The notes: generated from the letters alone by a model not told the origin. 64,000 bases of DNA from Hofstenia miamia (GCA_900660155.1 CABFPE010000043.1:1021771-1085770), one strand, 5' to 3'. Numbered from the stretch's first letter, positions 45,601 through 58,134 are shown. A program made the numbers and translations.

Positions 45601-48600
45601 TTGTAGAGATCATACTTATTCATAACCACTGTTCAGTCAATTTCAAGTTGATGTAACTAAACGAACCTTTCTTAAACAAAACGTGTGCAATGAATGAAAT
45701 CCTCACAACTTATGGTAATTCATTAATAATTTAATCTCAGTTTATTTGAGGTACGAAATTCAAATTTATCTCTAACTTTGGGGAATTTTCATCTTTTCTC
45801 TCAGGTAAAATAGAACAGAAAACGAAATTTTTGGTAAGTCATGCACTGTTTTTTCACATAAGTGCAAATCTTCTTAACTATTTATAATCATACGTGAGGT
45901 CCTTAACTCCAAGTAACCAGGCATCTTTTAGAATTTCTGATGGTTTCCATAAAAAAATTTTAGGCACATATAACTCAAGAACGAAAAAAGATATCAATAT
46001 TTGATAATACCACAAGATAAAGAATTGTCTCCTCGTTCGTTTTCACATTATCGCAAATGTTTACCATAACAACTGAACACATTGACCCATAGATGCGTTC
46101 AAATGGCCATGGGTAATATTGTTAAAAAATGAGGAGAAAATACAAATTGAGCTGGCGTATAAGCCACATGTAATGTGAAAATCCCACTGAGGCTTTGTTG
46201 GGTTAAGATATAAATGCTATCGCTAAAAATAATAAATTTACTGCTCGGATTTTAATATCAAACGTTTCAGGAATTTCGTTCGAAAGTATTATATTCCCAA
46301 AAACATGAAAGTCCATTATATTCGATCCCTAAAAAGGAAACATGCAAAAAGCAAGCAAGTCTTTGATAAAAAGAGCTTCCTTTTCATAAAGAAACATATA
46401 ATTAAATTCCACATTTAATACTATCACAAAGAAAACTTTGAAGTTGTGATTATCATCATCACGTGTTTTTACAAACATCTAAACTAAATATAGTGGCGTT
46501 CAGATGATTTGTTAAGAACAGTGAATTCCACTTAAAACCTACTCCACATTTGTCATCAGCATTACTCAGATATACGTCTAAACAATGACGTATCTAGAAG
46601 GTGGCATGGGGAATGTCCTCTTCATGTTTCCAATATTCAAAAATTTATAAACCAAGAAAAAAAATCGTAAAATGCATTTTAAGGCCTGATTTTTGCAGTA
46701 TTTTAACAGTTTCTGAAAAAACTTCGACATGTTATCTCAACTTATTCAACATTAAGATGTACTTCATCAAAAAATGGTGGATATCTCAAAGGATATTTAA
46801 ATCACGTGAAATTTAGAGAATCAACTATGTACAAGAAATCGTCAAACGTTTCGGAATACTATTACTTGCTAGCAATGTTGTTAATCTTGAAATAATATTT
46901 AAATGGCTTAGTTTTCTCCAGAATGTAAGGCACCTGTTTAAGATTTCATGCAGGTTTTGAAAAAATATTTTTTTAGAAAGAAATTTTTTTTCACAATTTA
47001 TTTTTTTGACAAAGCAACATTGGCCTAAAATGTAAGAATACATATCTAGAAGACTTTTGATGGCATTTGGGCTAAATGATTTCACATAAATTCTTAGGTA
47101 TAACTCAATATTCAGTCGATATTAAAAACCAAAAGTGAAAAAAAATAAAAACCTGAATCAACGTTTGACTAGAGCTATCTGTATATAGTTGCTTAAAAAT
47201 CGTATTAACCTCTGAAAACCATGGTCTGTGTAAATATCGAATATAAGCTAAATTTGGTAAATCTAAGCATTATTACTACAGCTACAGTGCTTATTTATGT
47301 AATATCACTTTCAAAAGAATGTTTTCGTTATAAGTTTCCTAAATCAGAATAGATTTTACTTATAAAATTCATTTTAAAAGAGAAAAATGAAGTGAATTTG
47401 ATAAGTAACGTACACAAAGAACCTTAAAAATAAAGTAATTATTTGAACACTGCGTTTGTGCAGAGGAGAAAAACTCAAATAAAAATAAAACACATAGACA
47501 ACAGTATATTTAGAGATTTTGAGGACCAGTTATATCGTAATTGTAAATTCTGCAACCAAAACAAATTTAGAAACAACTTAACAAGCATATAACTTGCCAT
47601 AATTATCTGAAGCGGTAAATTTAAAATATTTTGAAAGAAATTCAGCGTTGGAAAATGTCTAATAAAAACAGACCAATCGTTTTTCTGAAACCTGGAATAA
47701 AATATGCCATTAATCAGGTCATACAATATTACTAGTCAAGAGAAAGTAGGCTTACTATTCGACGAGGTAGTGATACTTTTCTGATGTATTACACATTGAA
47801 CACAGTGAAAATTCAGAGGTAGAATGCGAATGAGCTCGCCAACATTTCAATTAGCATTGTTTGCGATTGAAACGGTTTTAAAAGTTTGAAACGATAATTA
47901 TTACTGTGCGCCAATTGGTGACACATATTTTAGTTAGACAACATCAAGAAAGGATCAATAATAAACATTAACATTAATATGTCCTGAATAGGACAACCTA
48001 CTAAATTTCAATTTTTTACATTTTTATCCATTCATATATACTAGATAAGGAGTTTATGGATTTTTTATTTTTAAATTACACAAAATTATATTAACAAATT
48101 TTGGAATAAGTTCATCTAAATTTAAAAATATATATCAATTTTTTCTTGTTTTTTTCTTCATTACTTTCGTATTTAACAGGTAATCTTTAAATCTTTATTA
48201 CAATATATAGTAATGTTCCATTGGCAAAATACAACTATATCAAAGAAGCCAATGATATGGATTTCATACTATAAATATTTTAGCTTATTTTTGCTTGTTT
48301 TAAAGGCAATAATTTCTTAATATTTTTTTTAACCTCAAACCCTACCAAATCTGAATTCAATGCTAGATTATCCTAAAACTAAGCTAGAGTAGCCACGTGA
48401 AACATTGAAGTGTTTTAATAATGTTGCACTCGAGAAAATTGTTTCAAATCAATTGGGAATTTATACAAAACATGTGAAAATGAATGAAAGTGAAAAAATT
48501 CAGAATGTTTTCATACACTAATTAAAATTCATTCTCTGAGTCATGAGTAATAGGAATTCTAAGGTTAGTTTTTGATTTATTATGGAAGCAAGTTATGATC

Positions 48601-49930
48601 CAACCATCTGCTACAACCATGAAACTCAAGGAGAATCCAGCGTGATATTCTTCTACGACTACCAAAACAAATCTTTCCAGGATTCGGTGTTATATTAAAA
48701 ATGTTTGCCCAAGCAAGATTTTATGAGAAGTTGTATGTTCTTTAAAAACTGTTTTTAAATATCTTATCTTTTTCACTGTTGCTTGTTGACCCGAAACGTA
48801 AACTCGCTTCAATTGTTGATCATAACATTCGATAAAAAATATTTTTTAAGTTTTTGTGTACGAAATTCTCAATAAATTCACTCTAGCTTAGAGATGATTT
48901 TATATAGAATATAATTGTTAGTATATCTAGAAATATTATTATGAGATATTGGACCGCGAACTAAACTGGTAAGTGTGGGGGAAGTTAAGTAGTTGTTTAA
49001 CGTGAATCCAGTGATTAACATCACATTGACATCATTGTGTTCGCTTAATGATGAAGTTACCATTTTCTTGACAGTTTTCCAATTTTGTTCGCAGCCTCAC
49101 ATTTTGAAGTCAGTGATTTTTTATTGATTATCAAATCAATAGGATCAAAACCGCACTCGACGTTTAAATGAACTTGAATATCACCATGAACGTGGATTGA
49201 TAAAAAAAACTATAGGAAACTAAGTCATGTACTCAAAGTTCACTTTAAAATATTTTCCATACTTAAATTGTTTAAAAAGAACAATTTGGATTAGTTTAGA
49301 AGGAATTTTTTAAATTTTTTTCGATAAAATTATATTCAATTAAATTAATGAAATAATGAATTATTTATAGTACATCTGAATATGACATGAGGAAACCAAA
49401 AAATGAGAGGAAATGCTATTTCGGATAAGAGAAGACGTCAGAATTATAAATGCACCTCAATTACCGGTTCAAGCGTACTTAGTTTACATTTAATTGTTAC
49501 GTAAGCAATTGGACGGAAAGAAAATGCTAAAAATAATTCATTCACATCCTAGCATGAATTTTACTTTCAGTAAAGCAGAAGACTATCCTGGAAAACATCA
49601 AAGCAAGTAAAATAGTAATAGAAATGGAGTACAACTTGTGAATTTATAAATTTTTAAATATTGAAAACTGTAATAGTAAAGGCATAACCCTCATGTCTTT
49701 TATTGTATGAGATAAGTAAGTTCATCTTTAAATAGAAAAACTAACAATTATCAGATGCAAAATATTTATTCCTAGAATAATCAGCAGTTCGAGTAATTTT
49801 TCTAGAAACTTTACATTAGATAATATGAAATGCATTATGGTAGCCTTAGAATAATGAAAGACATCACTTTTGGAAGGCCAACATTAAAAGACACAATGCT
49901 CAAAATTAAACGCTGGAGTTTTGAATGGTG
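42675..49930. other. AT-rich region without recognised genes
   Basis: About 7.3 kb. The longest open frames are 60-86 codons with no family motif. One 63-codon frame (44056-44247, plus; MVADSMCISKCHYFYWTLLT) follows directly on a 31-bp tandem repeat and is unassigned. Confidence 0.5.
43980..44041. repeat. Two exact tandem copies of a 31-bp unit
   Basis: The unit starts AACATTAGGCTGTTTTGAAA and ends TTATTGTCTTA. It occurs at 43980-44010 and 44011-44041. A diverged partial copy, AACATTAGGCTACAAACTTT then TGAAATT, lies at about 44190-44218. Confidence 0.9.
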
Positions 49931-50518
49931 TTATTTTTTACGATCAGAATAAAGTTGCTGCATCAAATCTTTGATACAGTCGAACTGAAATTTTCCATTT
50001 GTGGATTCATAGAACTCTTCTAGGCTTCTACTTGTGTCTTTGTTTTTTTCATACTCAAAAGCCTGAAGCATCATATCATAACGATCCAGATCCTTCACGA
50101 ATCGGGCTTCTGGAGACGATTGAAGTTCATATTCGAGCCAAAGGTCCTGAATTGTATGTTGATCTTTTGCCAAACCCTTACTAAGAAGCGATTGAATGGA
50201 GTCAATTGCAGCCGCTTCCATGTCATGTTTTTGTGGCTTTGTAAGGCCATTTCTCCCGACAATCAAATCCCCGACAATGCACTCTGCGATATCATGCACC
50301 AAGCTTAGAAATACACATTTAGTTCTGTTTAGTTCTACAGGACTATTGTCTGGATTGGTTGCTGGAAGCGGTAGAGTCAATGCCATCAAAGCCATTCGCC
50401 AAGAGTGATCGGCAACCGATTCAGGATCATGTACTTCTCGTAACACCCAACCAGTGCGCTTAACGCGTTTTAGTTTTCCAATAGCTAAGTAAAATTCTTG
50501 CATTGTTTTGAGGTCCAT
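49931..50518 (-). CDS. HDDC2: HDDC2-like HD-domain 5'-deoxynucleotidase
   Basis: 195 residues from the ATG at 50518. The family removes phosphate from deoxynucleoside 5'-monophosphates, using a metal held by an HD domain. Visible residues: H38 (E-S-V-A-D-H-S-W), H75-D76 (L-V-H-D-I-A-E), E79, D84 (C-I-V-G-D) and D145 (V-K-D-L-D-R-Y-D-M). These match the H...HD..E....D...D pattern of bacterial YfbR and human HDDC2, with the same spacing between D76, E79 and D84. Other family hallmarks: KLKRVKRTGWV near the start and LWLEYELQSSPEARFVK before the last Asp. Length is close to human HDDC2 (about 204). The open frame extends upstream to a TTG at 50572, but ATTTTAG|TT stands directly before the ATG, so a 5' non-coding exon spliced here is likely. 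Within the coding region there is no intron. Confidence 0.93.
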   Translation of the reverse strand: MDLKTMQEFYLAIGKLKRVKRTGWVLREVHDPESVADHSWRMALMALTLPLPATNPDNSPVELNRTKCVFLSLVHDIAECIVGDLIVGRNGLTKPQKHDMEAAAIDSIQSLLSKGLAKDQHTIQDLWLEYELQSSPEARFVKDLDRYDMMLQAFEYEKNKDTSRSLEEFYESTNGKFQFDCIKDLMQQLYSDRKK

Positions 50519-50525
50519 AACTAAA
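50516..50525 (-). promoter_or_regulatory. Putative 3' splice site two bases before the HDDC2-like ATG
   Basis: On the minus strand ATCATTTTAG|TTATGGAC: a T-rich run, AG, then TT and the start codon. It would join a 5' leader exon to the coding exon. Not proven; no partner donor was identified. Confidence 0.4.
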
Positions 50526-50572
50526 ATGATAGCTTTGTTACGTAAAAAATATCTTATAACATTTCCCGTCAA

Positions 50573-52841
50573 ATTTCATCAAAACATCGGAAAGGAAAAG
50601 ATATGTGTTTGGATTACAATATAAATAAGCAAGCGAATTTTTGATCGACTTCCAAATTGTCAATTTCATCAAAATATACACACGATGTGATATTATTTTT
50701 AGAATTAAGGGAAATAAGAATGATTATGAAAAATGCCCAGAGGGAACTATTGTGGGTAAATGCCAATTAATGAATAACTCGTAAGACCCGAAGCGTTTAT
50801 ACAATATTAAGAAAGAATATCTTAATTTTATAAAGCCTATAGGTTCATTCCTAAAAAAACTATTGACAAGAGATATTGTCTAGAATTCAACATTAACCTT
50901 ATATATTCTAGCGTAACTATCGTGTCACTAGATTTTGGTAAATGTAATTTCTATGCATGAACTGCATTAAAATCTTAACATTTTTACTATAAAAACATTC
51001 AAATTTTTCCCATATCAAAAGTTTATATGATAAAGTGGCGGCAACAACTAACCGCAACTATTTTGTTTTCTGTAAATGGAACACTCAAATTCCCTATCAT
51101 CTGATGTTTCCCATTTTAGAGATATCCAACATTTGAAAGCATCGCAACCTCAAACTTTGCGCACTCTATACCCCAATGGGCTTAGGTGATCTATCTTCAT
51201 AACTAAGAAAGAATTAAGAATGTTTTCAAGAACCTCAGAAAAAGAAATTCATCTTAGTACAATTATTCAACATTAAATTCGACAACGTTAACTAATGGAT
51301 GTGTTCATATCTCAGGATTTCCAAATGTCATCATGGACTTGGGGAAAATTGCTTGAAAATGTGAAGAAACAATTATCCTTTATAAAGGAAATAAGCAGTT
51401 TAAGGTTAAACCAGAAGATTTTTCTCTTTGGAATGCCTGCTCGTATGCCCTTTGGCTAGGTTACGTTTAGTAGATTTGTAAACCCCGCTCGAGTACCCGC
51501 CACGTCTAACCACAGCTTTGGGCTGGTGCTGGCCACTGATCTATTACAGCGCCTTAATGCATTTCCTTTTGGAAAAAAAATTGAACATTATTTTAATAGA
51601 AATTACATTTCAATAGAAGAAAGTGCGCATTTTGTATACCTGGTTACACCCTTGGTAGATAGTGAACCGTACTTGAAATTAAGTACACTGCATTAAATCC
51701 ACAACATAATATACAATACAGAAAAGATTTAAAGTGTTTTACTTATTTAAATATTGACCTATACAAATTGAAAAACGGAAAGTAATCGATTTAACAAATA
51801 AGCATGCTGACACACTATTCCTTTAAAGTTACACAGCATTAAATGGCTGTAAGAAAACCTAATGAATAACAGCTGTTAATATAATCATTCAAATTATGGA
51901 AACAGCAGAATATAGATTACGCTTAATTTACGGAATTGTGTGGAATTCATTGGATATGCGAAAAGTTAAACAAACGAATAGGGAAGCAACATTGCAAGTG
52001 GCAAGTGGATGGCAGGCAGAAGTCTGTTGCTGACGTTGACTCATCGAATACAGAAACATATTTAGCAGGAGTTTTTAAGTAAATAAAAGGCTTCATTTAG
52101 TGACGTCACGTCATAAAAGGCTAGATGTTCCAATTTCTTCAAGATATCAACATTTTTGCATTTTTATGCCTTGTACATGTAAATTAGACCGATTCAGGGG
52201 GAAACGTCTACAGTATCATGCACAATTTCTTACAAAATTGATTCAAATGTCAGTTGGTAACTATAACTCGTTTTTTCATCCAGAATGCTGTTGTGGGAAT
52301 TCAAATTATAAAAATTTTTATCCAGTCAAGGGTGAATACGGGCACTGGCTTTATACCTAAACATACATTTTAAACATCTAATTACAGAAAGTGTTATATA
52401 AGTGGGTGCTTTTTAAGGAGAACCATAAATAGTTAGTTGTTATTTTAGTTAGGAAAATACAGCTATCACTCTAACAAAATATCTTTGTTTGAATTAAGCT
52501 TTCAAATATATTCTCTGGACGTTAGCGTAATGCGAAATTTAAGATTGACGCATTACGAGATGTGAGCCAAAGTTACTAACAATGAATTATCTGTAGGTTC
52601 TAGACATAATCTATAGAAATCATAAATTTTTATAATTATTATGATACAAAGCAGTTAGAAAAAAATACTTTTAAAATAAACGATTAAAGCATTTTGAGTA
52701 TTTTTCAAAAAATTTTCTGACAAATTCAGACGCAGTTTTTGATCAAAGTTTGAAATGAGAAATTGGTAAGAAACGTTTTGACATTGATAAATAAATAGTG
52801 AAAACCGGACGCTTAGCACAGCCTTTCGTGAAAAAGCAAAT

Positions 52842-52844
<3 letters not shown>
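50573..52844. other. Intergenic AT-rich stretch
   Basis: One 86-codon open frame (52100-52360, plus; contains six Cys, e.g. PCTCKLDR and HPECCCGNSN) is unassigned. A C/G-richer patch with CTCGAGTACCCGCC near 51488 resembles the G/C-rich degenerate patches seen elsewhere in the window. Confidence 0.45.
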
Positions 52845-52876
<32 letters not shown>

Positions 52877-53093
52877 NNNNNNNNNNNNNNNNNNNNNNNN
52901 NNNNNNNNNNNNNNNNNNNNNNNNNNNNNNNNNNNNNNNNNNNNNNNNNNNNNNNNNNNNNNNNNNNNNNNNNNNNNNNNNNNNNNNNNNNNNNNNNNNN
53001 NNNNNNNNNNNNNNNNNNNNNNNNNNNNNNNNNNNNNNNNNNNNNNNNNNNNNNNNNNNNNNNNNNNNNNNNNNNNNNNNNNNTATATATATA
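52845..53093. repeat. (TA)n array interrupted by a 207-N gap (52877-53083)
   Basis: TA repeats enter the gap from the left (to 52876) and leave it on the right (53084-53093), so the gap is probably an uncollapsed or unread TA array. It lies 120 bp downstream of the receptor cyclase stop codon. Confidence 0.92.
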
Positions 53094-53211
53094 TGAACAA
53101 CGATGTGATAAAGAGAGAATAGGTGGAACGGAAGACCAAAATTTACGAATAAAATCATTGTAAAAAGCGAAATAAATTAAATTTAAACTAAAGTAAAAAA
53201 AATTCTAAACA

Positions 53212-56200
53212 TCAGCAAACAGATTCATTTGTTTTTTGATCGTTTCTAATGTCAGTCGTAGATTTGGCATTTGAACTATAGGCAGGAGGAACGGGTAGCA
53301 CAACATCAACACTGGAAGCATTATCGTTGCCATTCAGCATGTCAAGGTTATTGTTGCTGTTGTTGCTGTTACGTTTTTCTGAAATCAACCAGTAAGTCTT
53401 TTGAATACCTTTACCCTTCATCGGAATCTCACCTCGATATTCAATATTGAATGCATCAAAGGTGTCGAGAATCCTCTTAGTCGATGAACTAATGTGAATC
53501 TTCATTTCCTCTCCATTAGATTGCATTCTTGAGGAAGTGTTGACCGTATCACCGAATAAGCAATAACGCGGCATCTTCAACCCAACGACGCCTGCACAAA
53601 CTGGTCCACTGTGCATGCCTATTCTAAGTTTTAGCTTAGTCTCTGGTAAATGCCTAATAGTGAATGACTTAATAGCTTCTAATAACGCAAGAGACATTCG
53701 CGCGATTTCTCTAGCGTGGAAGTTTCCATTACGCATTGGAAGTCCAGAAACGACCATGTAGGAATCACCGATGGTTTCCACTTTGTAAACATTAAAGTTC
53801 TCAATAATCTGATCAAAGAGTGAATACAAGTCATTCAATAGCTGAACAATCTCCCGTGGCTTACTTATAGCAGATAATCCCGCGAATCCTACTATATCGG
53901 AAAAGTATATTGTTACGCTTTCAAACCATTCAGGATCCACGATGTCCCCATCTTTCAGTTTTTCAGCAATAGAACGCGGAAGGATTTGCAGAAGAAGTTC
54001 ATCTGCTTTTTTCTTTTCGTCGAAGAAAGCATCTGAACGTTCATCTACTAGCTTTTCAAGATTCCCTGCGTATGCTTCCATTCGCTGTAACAAATTGTCT
54101 AGGACATTTTCACTTTCTTTGTTGCCACTCAACCTTTTCAAATGGAGTTTTAGATTAGCTGTATCTGGCCGGGAAACGGGATTTTCTTGCCAACACATTT
54201 CCATTATATTGGCAATCTCTTCATTTTCTTCATTCACAGATGTAGGTCGAAGTGGCGATATCCCACCAAGAATGACCTTTTCCACAATTTCTTTTGGTTC
54301 CAAATCCATATTGCAAATATAAAAAGGACCTAGTCTATATACTACCTCTTGAATAATTATTCCAAAGGCATAGATATCTGCCTTTTGTTGGTCAATACTA
54401 GGAGTATTGCGTAGAATTTCTGGTGCCAGCCACAGAAGCTTTGTATAATAGACTTCGGGATTAGCATTGAGTAAATTTTCTCTCGTTTTTCCACACTTGC
54501 GAATATTTTCCAAGCCAAAGTCGCACAACTTACAAACAAACCTACTATCAACGACACAATTAGTGGATTTCAAATTTCCATGATAGCCTATAATCGAACT
54601 GTGTATAAAATTCAAGGCTTTGGCAATATCAAGAATAAGTGATTGCTTAAACATCCAGTCCAATTTAATTGAGCAGTTTTCCAAAAGATCTGCCAAAGAA
54701 CCCTTAGAACAGTATTCAGTAACCAGAAATGTTTCCTTAGGATCTTCAACACAGCAGCCTAAAAACTTAACCACGTGATCGTAAGCGATATCTCTAATGT
54801 TTTTCAAACTCATTAAGGTTTCACGATCGGTTTCAAACGGTTCGACAAGTTTTAACGCAACGACAGAACCGTTATAAATGGCAGTATTGGTGAATATCTC
54901 CGGATTTGACGCATTAGTTTCAACGTTTGCGGGAGAATCTTGCATGGAGAGGCCAACGCTAGTTCTCTTCACTGTTTGGAAATCAATATCACTTTTTGGA
55001 ATTTTCCATGACATACTGGCCAATTCAGTCTCTAGTTTAACTCGACGGTACATCATGAATCCAATAATGCATAACACAAAAATAACAAAAGTAAATCCTG
55101 CAATGATACATGCAAAGAGCATTATAACCCGATTATTATTCTTACATTTTCGACCATCAAATCCACATGCCGGAACATCTGGAGGTACAACGTTACCAGG
55201 CCAAACTATCTTCTTCACTTCTTCAACACGATAGTCGTAGTGATGAATATCAATGGTACCAAATTTACCGGAAGTTTGATCCACAACGCCACATAGTTGG
55301 TAAGTCCCTAATCGGTTGCCATCATTATCAAAAGTGAGATCTCCGGATGACATATTGCTGATCTTTTTTCCCTTTAGGAACCCTGCAACTTCTCTAACAT
55401 GCTTTGAGTTTTGCTCGACTAACTTCAAATATGTAGATAATGAATCATAGAGGGATTGAACATAGTAATTATTACTGTTACAAGTAGCATTAGGCATTTG
55501 GGAACACATCCTTTCATACCTTTCTCTGAAAGATTTTAGTACTGGTGTTTCAGGAACGAAGTATCTAATGAAAAACACTCTATTGAAAGCGTTTCTCGGT
55601 AACTCACGCATGGTCGTAGTTGCTTTCCAAGGAAAATCCCGATTGAATACAGAATTGGAAATATCAATGTCTGGTACAAAGAAAACAAACTGATCAGCTG
55701 GATATTGTTCGTAGAACGCGACTATGATTTTTTTCGCGAGATCAGCTTGCAATGCCAGAACTATGATGCGGGTTTTTAAGCGCACACTTTCAACCAAAGT
55801 AGATACATCATCATACATATTTTTTTCTAAGATGGTAATATTTTGATCGATCTCTTGCATAAATCTCATCGAGCAGTAAGCAAATGATTGAAGGAGAGTA
55901 ACAACGTTTGTATTTTCCTCATAGATAATCATTGCCTGTTGCCAATTAAACTTTTTAAAATAGTGATAAAGAAGCTGTGAAAATTGAGACTTGAAGATTG
56001 GCGCGAATTGTGAGAAAAAATCACTTTGTTTCAACAATGGGACATAAGTTAAACCGCCTACAGTAAACAACGAGATATTCCAATAACTAGCAAACTTGCT
56101 AATTTGAGTAAACGTTTCACAAGTGGGTCCAACCATGAAATCAATTGAGTTTGTCTTATAAAGTTCAATAACTTTGATGGGAAGAACTTTTGGTGAGCAC

Positions 56201-56442
56201 GCATCGGATAAAAAATTGAAATGAAACTTGTAGAAAGTGCTAACAGAACTTTGATTAATATCTTCATAAAACATTTGAAAACAAGCCTCTACTTCACTCT
56301 TAACTATTGTACTAGTATCGAAATGCTCACTTGGTATCATCACCAACAAATGCAAATCTTTAACACTTCTTACAACATTGGTCAAAACCAAAGCGATTAT
56401 AAATAATCGTAACATAAGGATATGTAATGAGTACACTGACAT
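53212..56442 (-). CDS. Receptor-type (membrane) guanylate cyclase
   Basis: 1076 residues from the first in-frame ATG (56442); the frame upstream opens at a TTG just after a stop. Function: makes cGMP from GTP at the membrane in response to an extracellular ligand. Domains: signal peptide or anchor (1-26, MLRLFIIALVLT core); extracellular ligand-binding domain (about 27-430, with GPTCETFTQISKFASYWNIS); transmembrane helix (about 439-465, VIMLFACIIAGFTFVIFVLC); kinase-homology domain (about 515-770) with K531 in V-A-L-K, a catalytic loop H-G-N (Asp replaced by Asn, so a pseudokinase), D-F-G 641-643 and A-P-E; coiled-coil linker (780-830); and catalytic domain (840-1020). Metal-binding D849 and D893, guanine-selecting E889 and C961, N968 and R972 are all present, so activity is expected. 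The tail is Asn/Ser-rich. The whole gene is one frame without introns, which is unusual for this family. Confidence 0.95.
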   Translation of the reverse strand: MSVYSLHILMLRLFIIALVLTNVVRSVKDLHLLVMIPSEHFDTSTIVKSEVEACFQMFYEDINQSSVSTFYKFHFNFLSDACSPKVLPIKVIELYKTNSIDFMVGPTCETFTQISKFASYWNISLFTVGGLTYVPLLKQSDFFSQFAPIFKSQFSQLLYHYFKKFNWQQAMIIYEENTNVVTLLQSFAYCSMRFMQEIDQNITILEKNMYDDVSTLVESVRLKTRIIVLALQADLAKKIIVAFYEQYPADQFVFFVPDIDISNSVFNRDFPWKATTTMRELPRNAFNRVFFIRYFVPETPVLKSFRERYERMCSQMPNATCNSNNYYVQSLYDSLSTYLKLVEQNSKHVREVAGFLKGKKISNMSSGDLTFDNDGNRLGTYQLCGVVDQTSGKFGTIDIHHYDYRVEEVKKIVWPGNVVPPDVPACGFDGRKCKNNNRVIMLFACIIAGFTFVIFVLCIIGFMMYRRVKLETELASMSWKIPKSDIDFQTVKRTSVGLSMQDSPANVETNASNPEIFTNTAIYNGSVVALKLVEPFETDRETLMSLKNIRDIAYDHVVKFLGCCVEDPKETFLVTEYCSKGSLADLLENCSIKLDWMFKQSLILDIAKALNFIHSSIIGYHGNLKSTNCVVDSRFVCKLCDFGLENIRKCGKTRENLLNANPEVYYTKLLWLAPEILRNTPSIDQQKADIYAFGIIIQEVVYRLGPFYICNMDLEPKEIVEKVILGGISPLRPTSVNEENEEIANIMEMCWQENPVSRPDTANLKLHLKRLSGNKESENVLDNLLQRMEAYAGNLEKLVDERSDAFFDEKKKADELLLQILPRSIAEKLKDGDIVDPEWFESVTIYFSDIVGFAGLSAISKPREIVQLLNDLYSLFDQIIENFNVYKVETIGDSYMVVSGLPMRNGNFHAREIARMSLALLEAIKSFTIRHLPETKLKLRIGMHSGPVCAGVVGLKMPRYCLFGDTVNTSSRMQSNGEEMKIHISSSTKRILDTFDAFNIEYRGEIPMKGKGIQKTYWLISEKRNSNNSNNNLDMLNGNDNASSVDVVLPVPPAYSSNAKSTTDIRNDQKTNESVC

Positions 56443-57090
56443 GATTTTATGGAAAAACTTCGACGCCTTCAAAATTGGTTGTGTAAGGCATTAGAATACA
56501 ATGAGGCAAACACGTTATAATAGTATTCTGAAGCAAATTACTGAAATGCTACAATAGTCGATGAATTTTGAAGTTGCTGGATGGCGCTGCTATCTCACTA
56601 GAATATAATTCATTGCTTTATTACAACTGGAATAGTTAAACGAGCATTCAGCTAATTGTAAATCTTGGCAGCATTATGAGGAGAAAGTAATTGCAATACC
56701 TCCATATGACTGAAAGTAGCCCATTTTTGCAACGGTAACAAAAATGTATACAAATTAGGAGAAGCATCCAAACAAGAAATTACATATACATGATGAAAGT
56801 TTATATATTCAAAAGACTATCAGTATAAAAAAAGAAAAATGTATCGTAAAAGCATTTTACGGCAGCTATGTACGTTTCCTCGTTTTAGCATAGTCTATTC
56901 TAAAATGACCAGAGACCAGATTTCGATTGTTTCTCGGTAAACTTTCTCCCCGTTTGCCTACACAGAAAAGGCGGTACAAGTTGGGAATTGGGCAATAACT
57001 TTCCATAAAATTAAACATTAAATATAATACGCGATATATACTTTCAATTATTTTCAAACCACATATTGATGTTTTTCCTACATTTAAAAT
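56443..57090. other. Region upstream of the receptor cyclase
   Basis: The minus-strand promoter should lie here, but I see no clear TATA or other element. A 90-codon minus open frame (56866-57138) has no family motif and partly overlaps the start of the Penelope-like element. Confidence 0.4.
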
Positions 57091-57263
57091 ATTTTTTTGG
57101 AAATGACACTGATCATAGGCTCCTTGGCATGCACACATGCAAACATAAATATATGCAATGGGATCACCACTGGGGCCAATTATGGCTTAGATATCATTGA
57201 AAGACAATTTAAATGAAAGCATGAACCCCTTTCCGTTATTTTATTCTAGCTATATGAATGACA

Positions 57264-58134
57264 CAGAGATGGAAGCGGTATCGTCAATTGGTGACCTTGT
57301 TCGGTTCGGGTTCGGTCACCCCTGACCGGTGACCGGCCTTTATCGATCGTCACATTATAGAGTACCGGTTTCTACCGCTTTACCTGGTTTCACTGTATTT
57401 ATAGGTTCAATTCTTTTTTTTGACCAGTTGCGACTGGCATTGCTGTTTCCGGTCCGTTTATTGCATTACATAATGCATGTATACAGTTGAAACCATGTGT
57501 ACTGAACGCATAACGCTTGAGTAATCCCATTAGCCCTAAATATCTCATAGTTCATTTAAAAGCACAAACCAAAAAATCGAGAATAATCACCCAATGCTTT
57601 TAATGCTGCAAATTTCAATAACGTGTTTTGCTTGAATAATGGTAATGATATGTAAATAATTATTCCATTATAGATTTTAGTAATTAATGGCACGCTGTGA
57701 TTACTTCCAAATATCGATGGTGATGATTTTGAATCTTAATTTTAAGCCTAATAAATAAGCAGGGCCTAAATGCCCGTAGTTATCCGGAAATCAAAATAAT
57801 CGCGTCAAGGTAAAAATTCCCTCACCAGTAGTTAGCTAAGCGACATTCAATGTTCAATGGAACTATTACGTTATGCACTTGTATTGAGTCAAAAAGACTA
57901 CTTGACCCACGTTAGTGAATTGTACATGTGATCTACTATGTTTTCGCACAACTGCAATTATGGTAATTGTCACGAGCTTTTGCAACTTGAGATTTGCGAA
58001 ACTCCCAGAACGGTATGATCGGAGAAACATCTCAAAGTGAGCGGTTTTTACCGGTGAAGTGATATTAAGAGTGACCAGATCCGGTCCAGGACAAGTCCGG
58101 TTCGATTGTCAGTTCCGAGCGGCTTCCATTTCTG
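57264..58134. mobile_element. hAT-type MITE inserted in the Penelope-like RT (871 bp)
   Basis: The left end is CAGAGATGGAAGCGG and the right end, read inverted, CAGAAATGGAAGCCG: terminal inverted repeats with the CAG-A-R-ATG start usual for hAT. Flanking 8-mers are GAATGACA (57256-57263) and GGATGACA (58135-58142), a 7/8-matching target duplication of the length typical for hAT. The interior is non-coding and rich in CCGGT/ACCGG words near both ends (CGGTTCGGGTTCGGTCACCC at about 57302; CCGGTCCAGGACAAGTCCGG at about 58081). Confidence 0.85.

Noticed and set aside
50519-50572. Eighteen extra N-terminal codons of the HDDC2-like protein (starting at TTG)
   Set aside because: Begins at TTG and reads through a likely 3' splice site; the ATG at 50518 matches family length better.
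56443-56472. Ten extra N-terminal codons of the receptor cyclase (starting at TTG)
   Set aside because: A TTG start is not expected in an animal gene and an in-frame stop lies just upstream; the ATG at 56442 was chosen.
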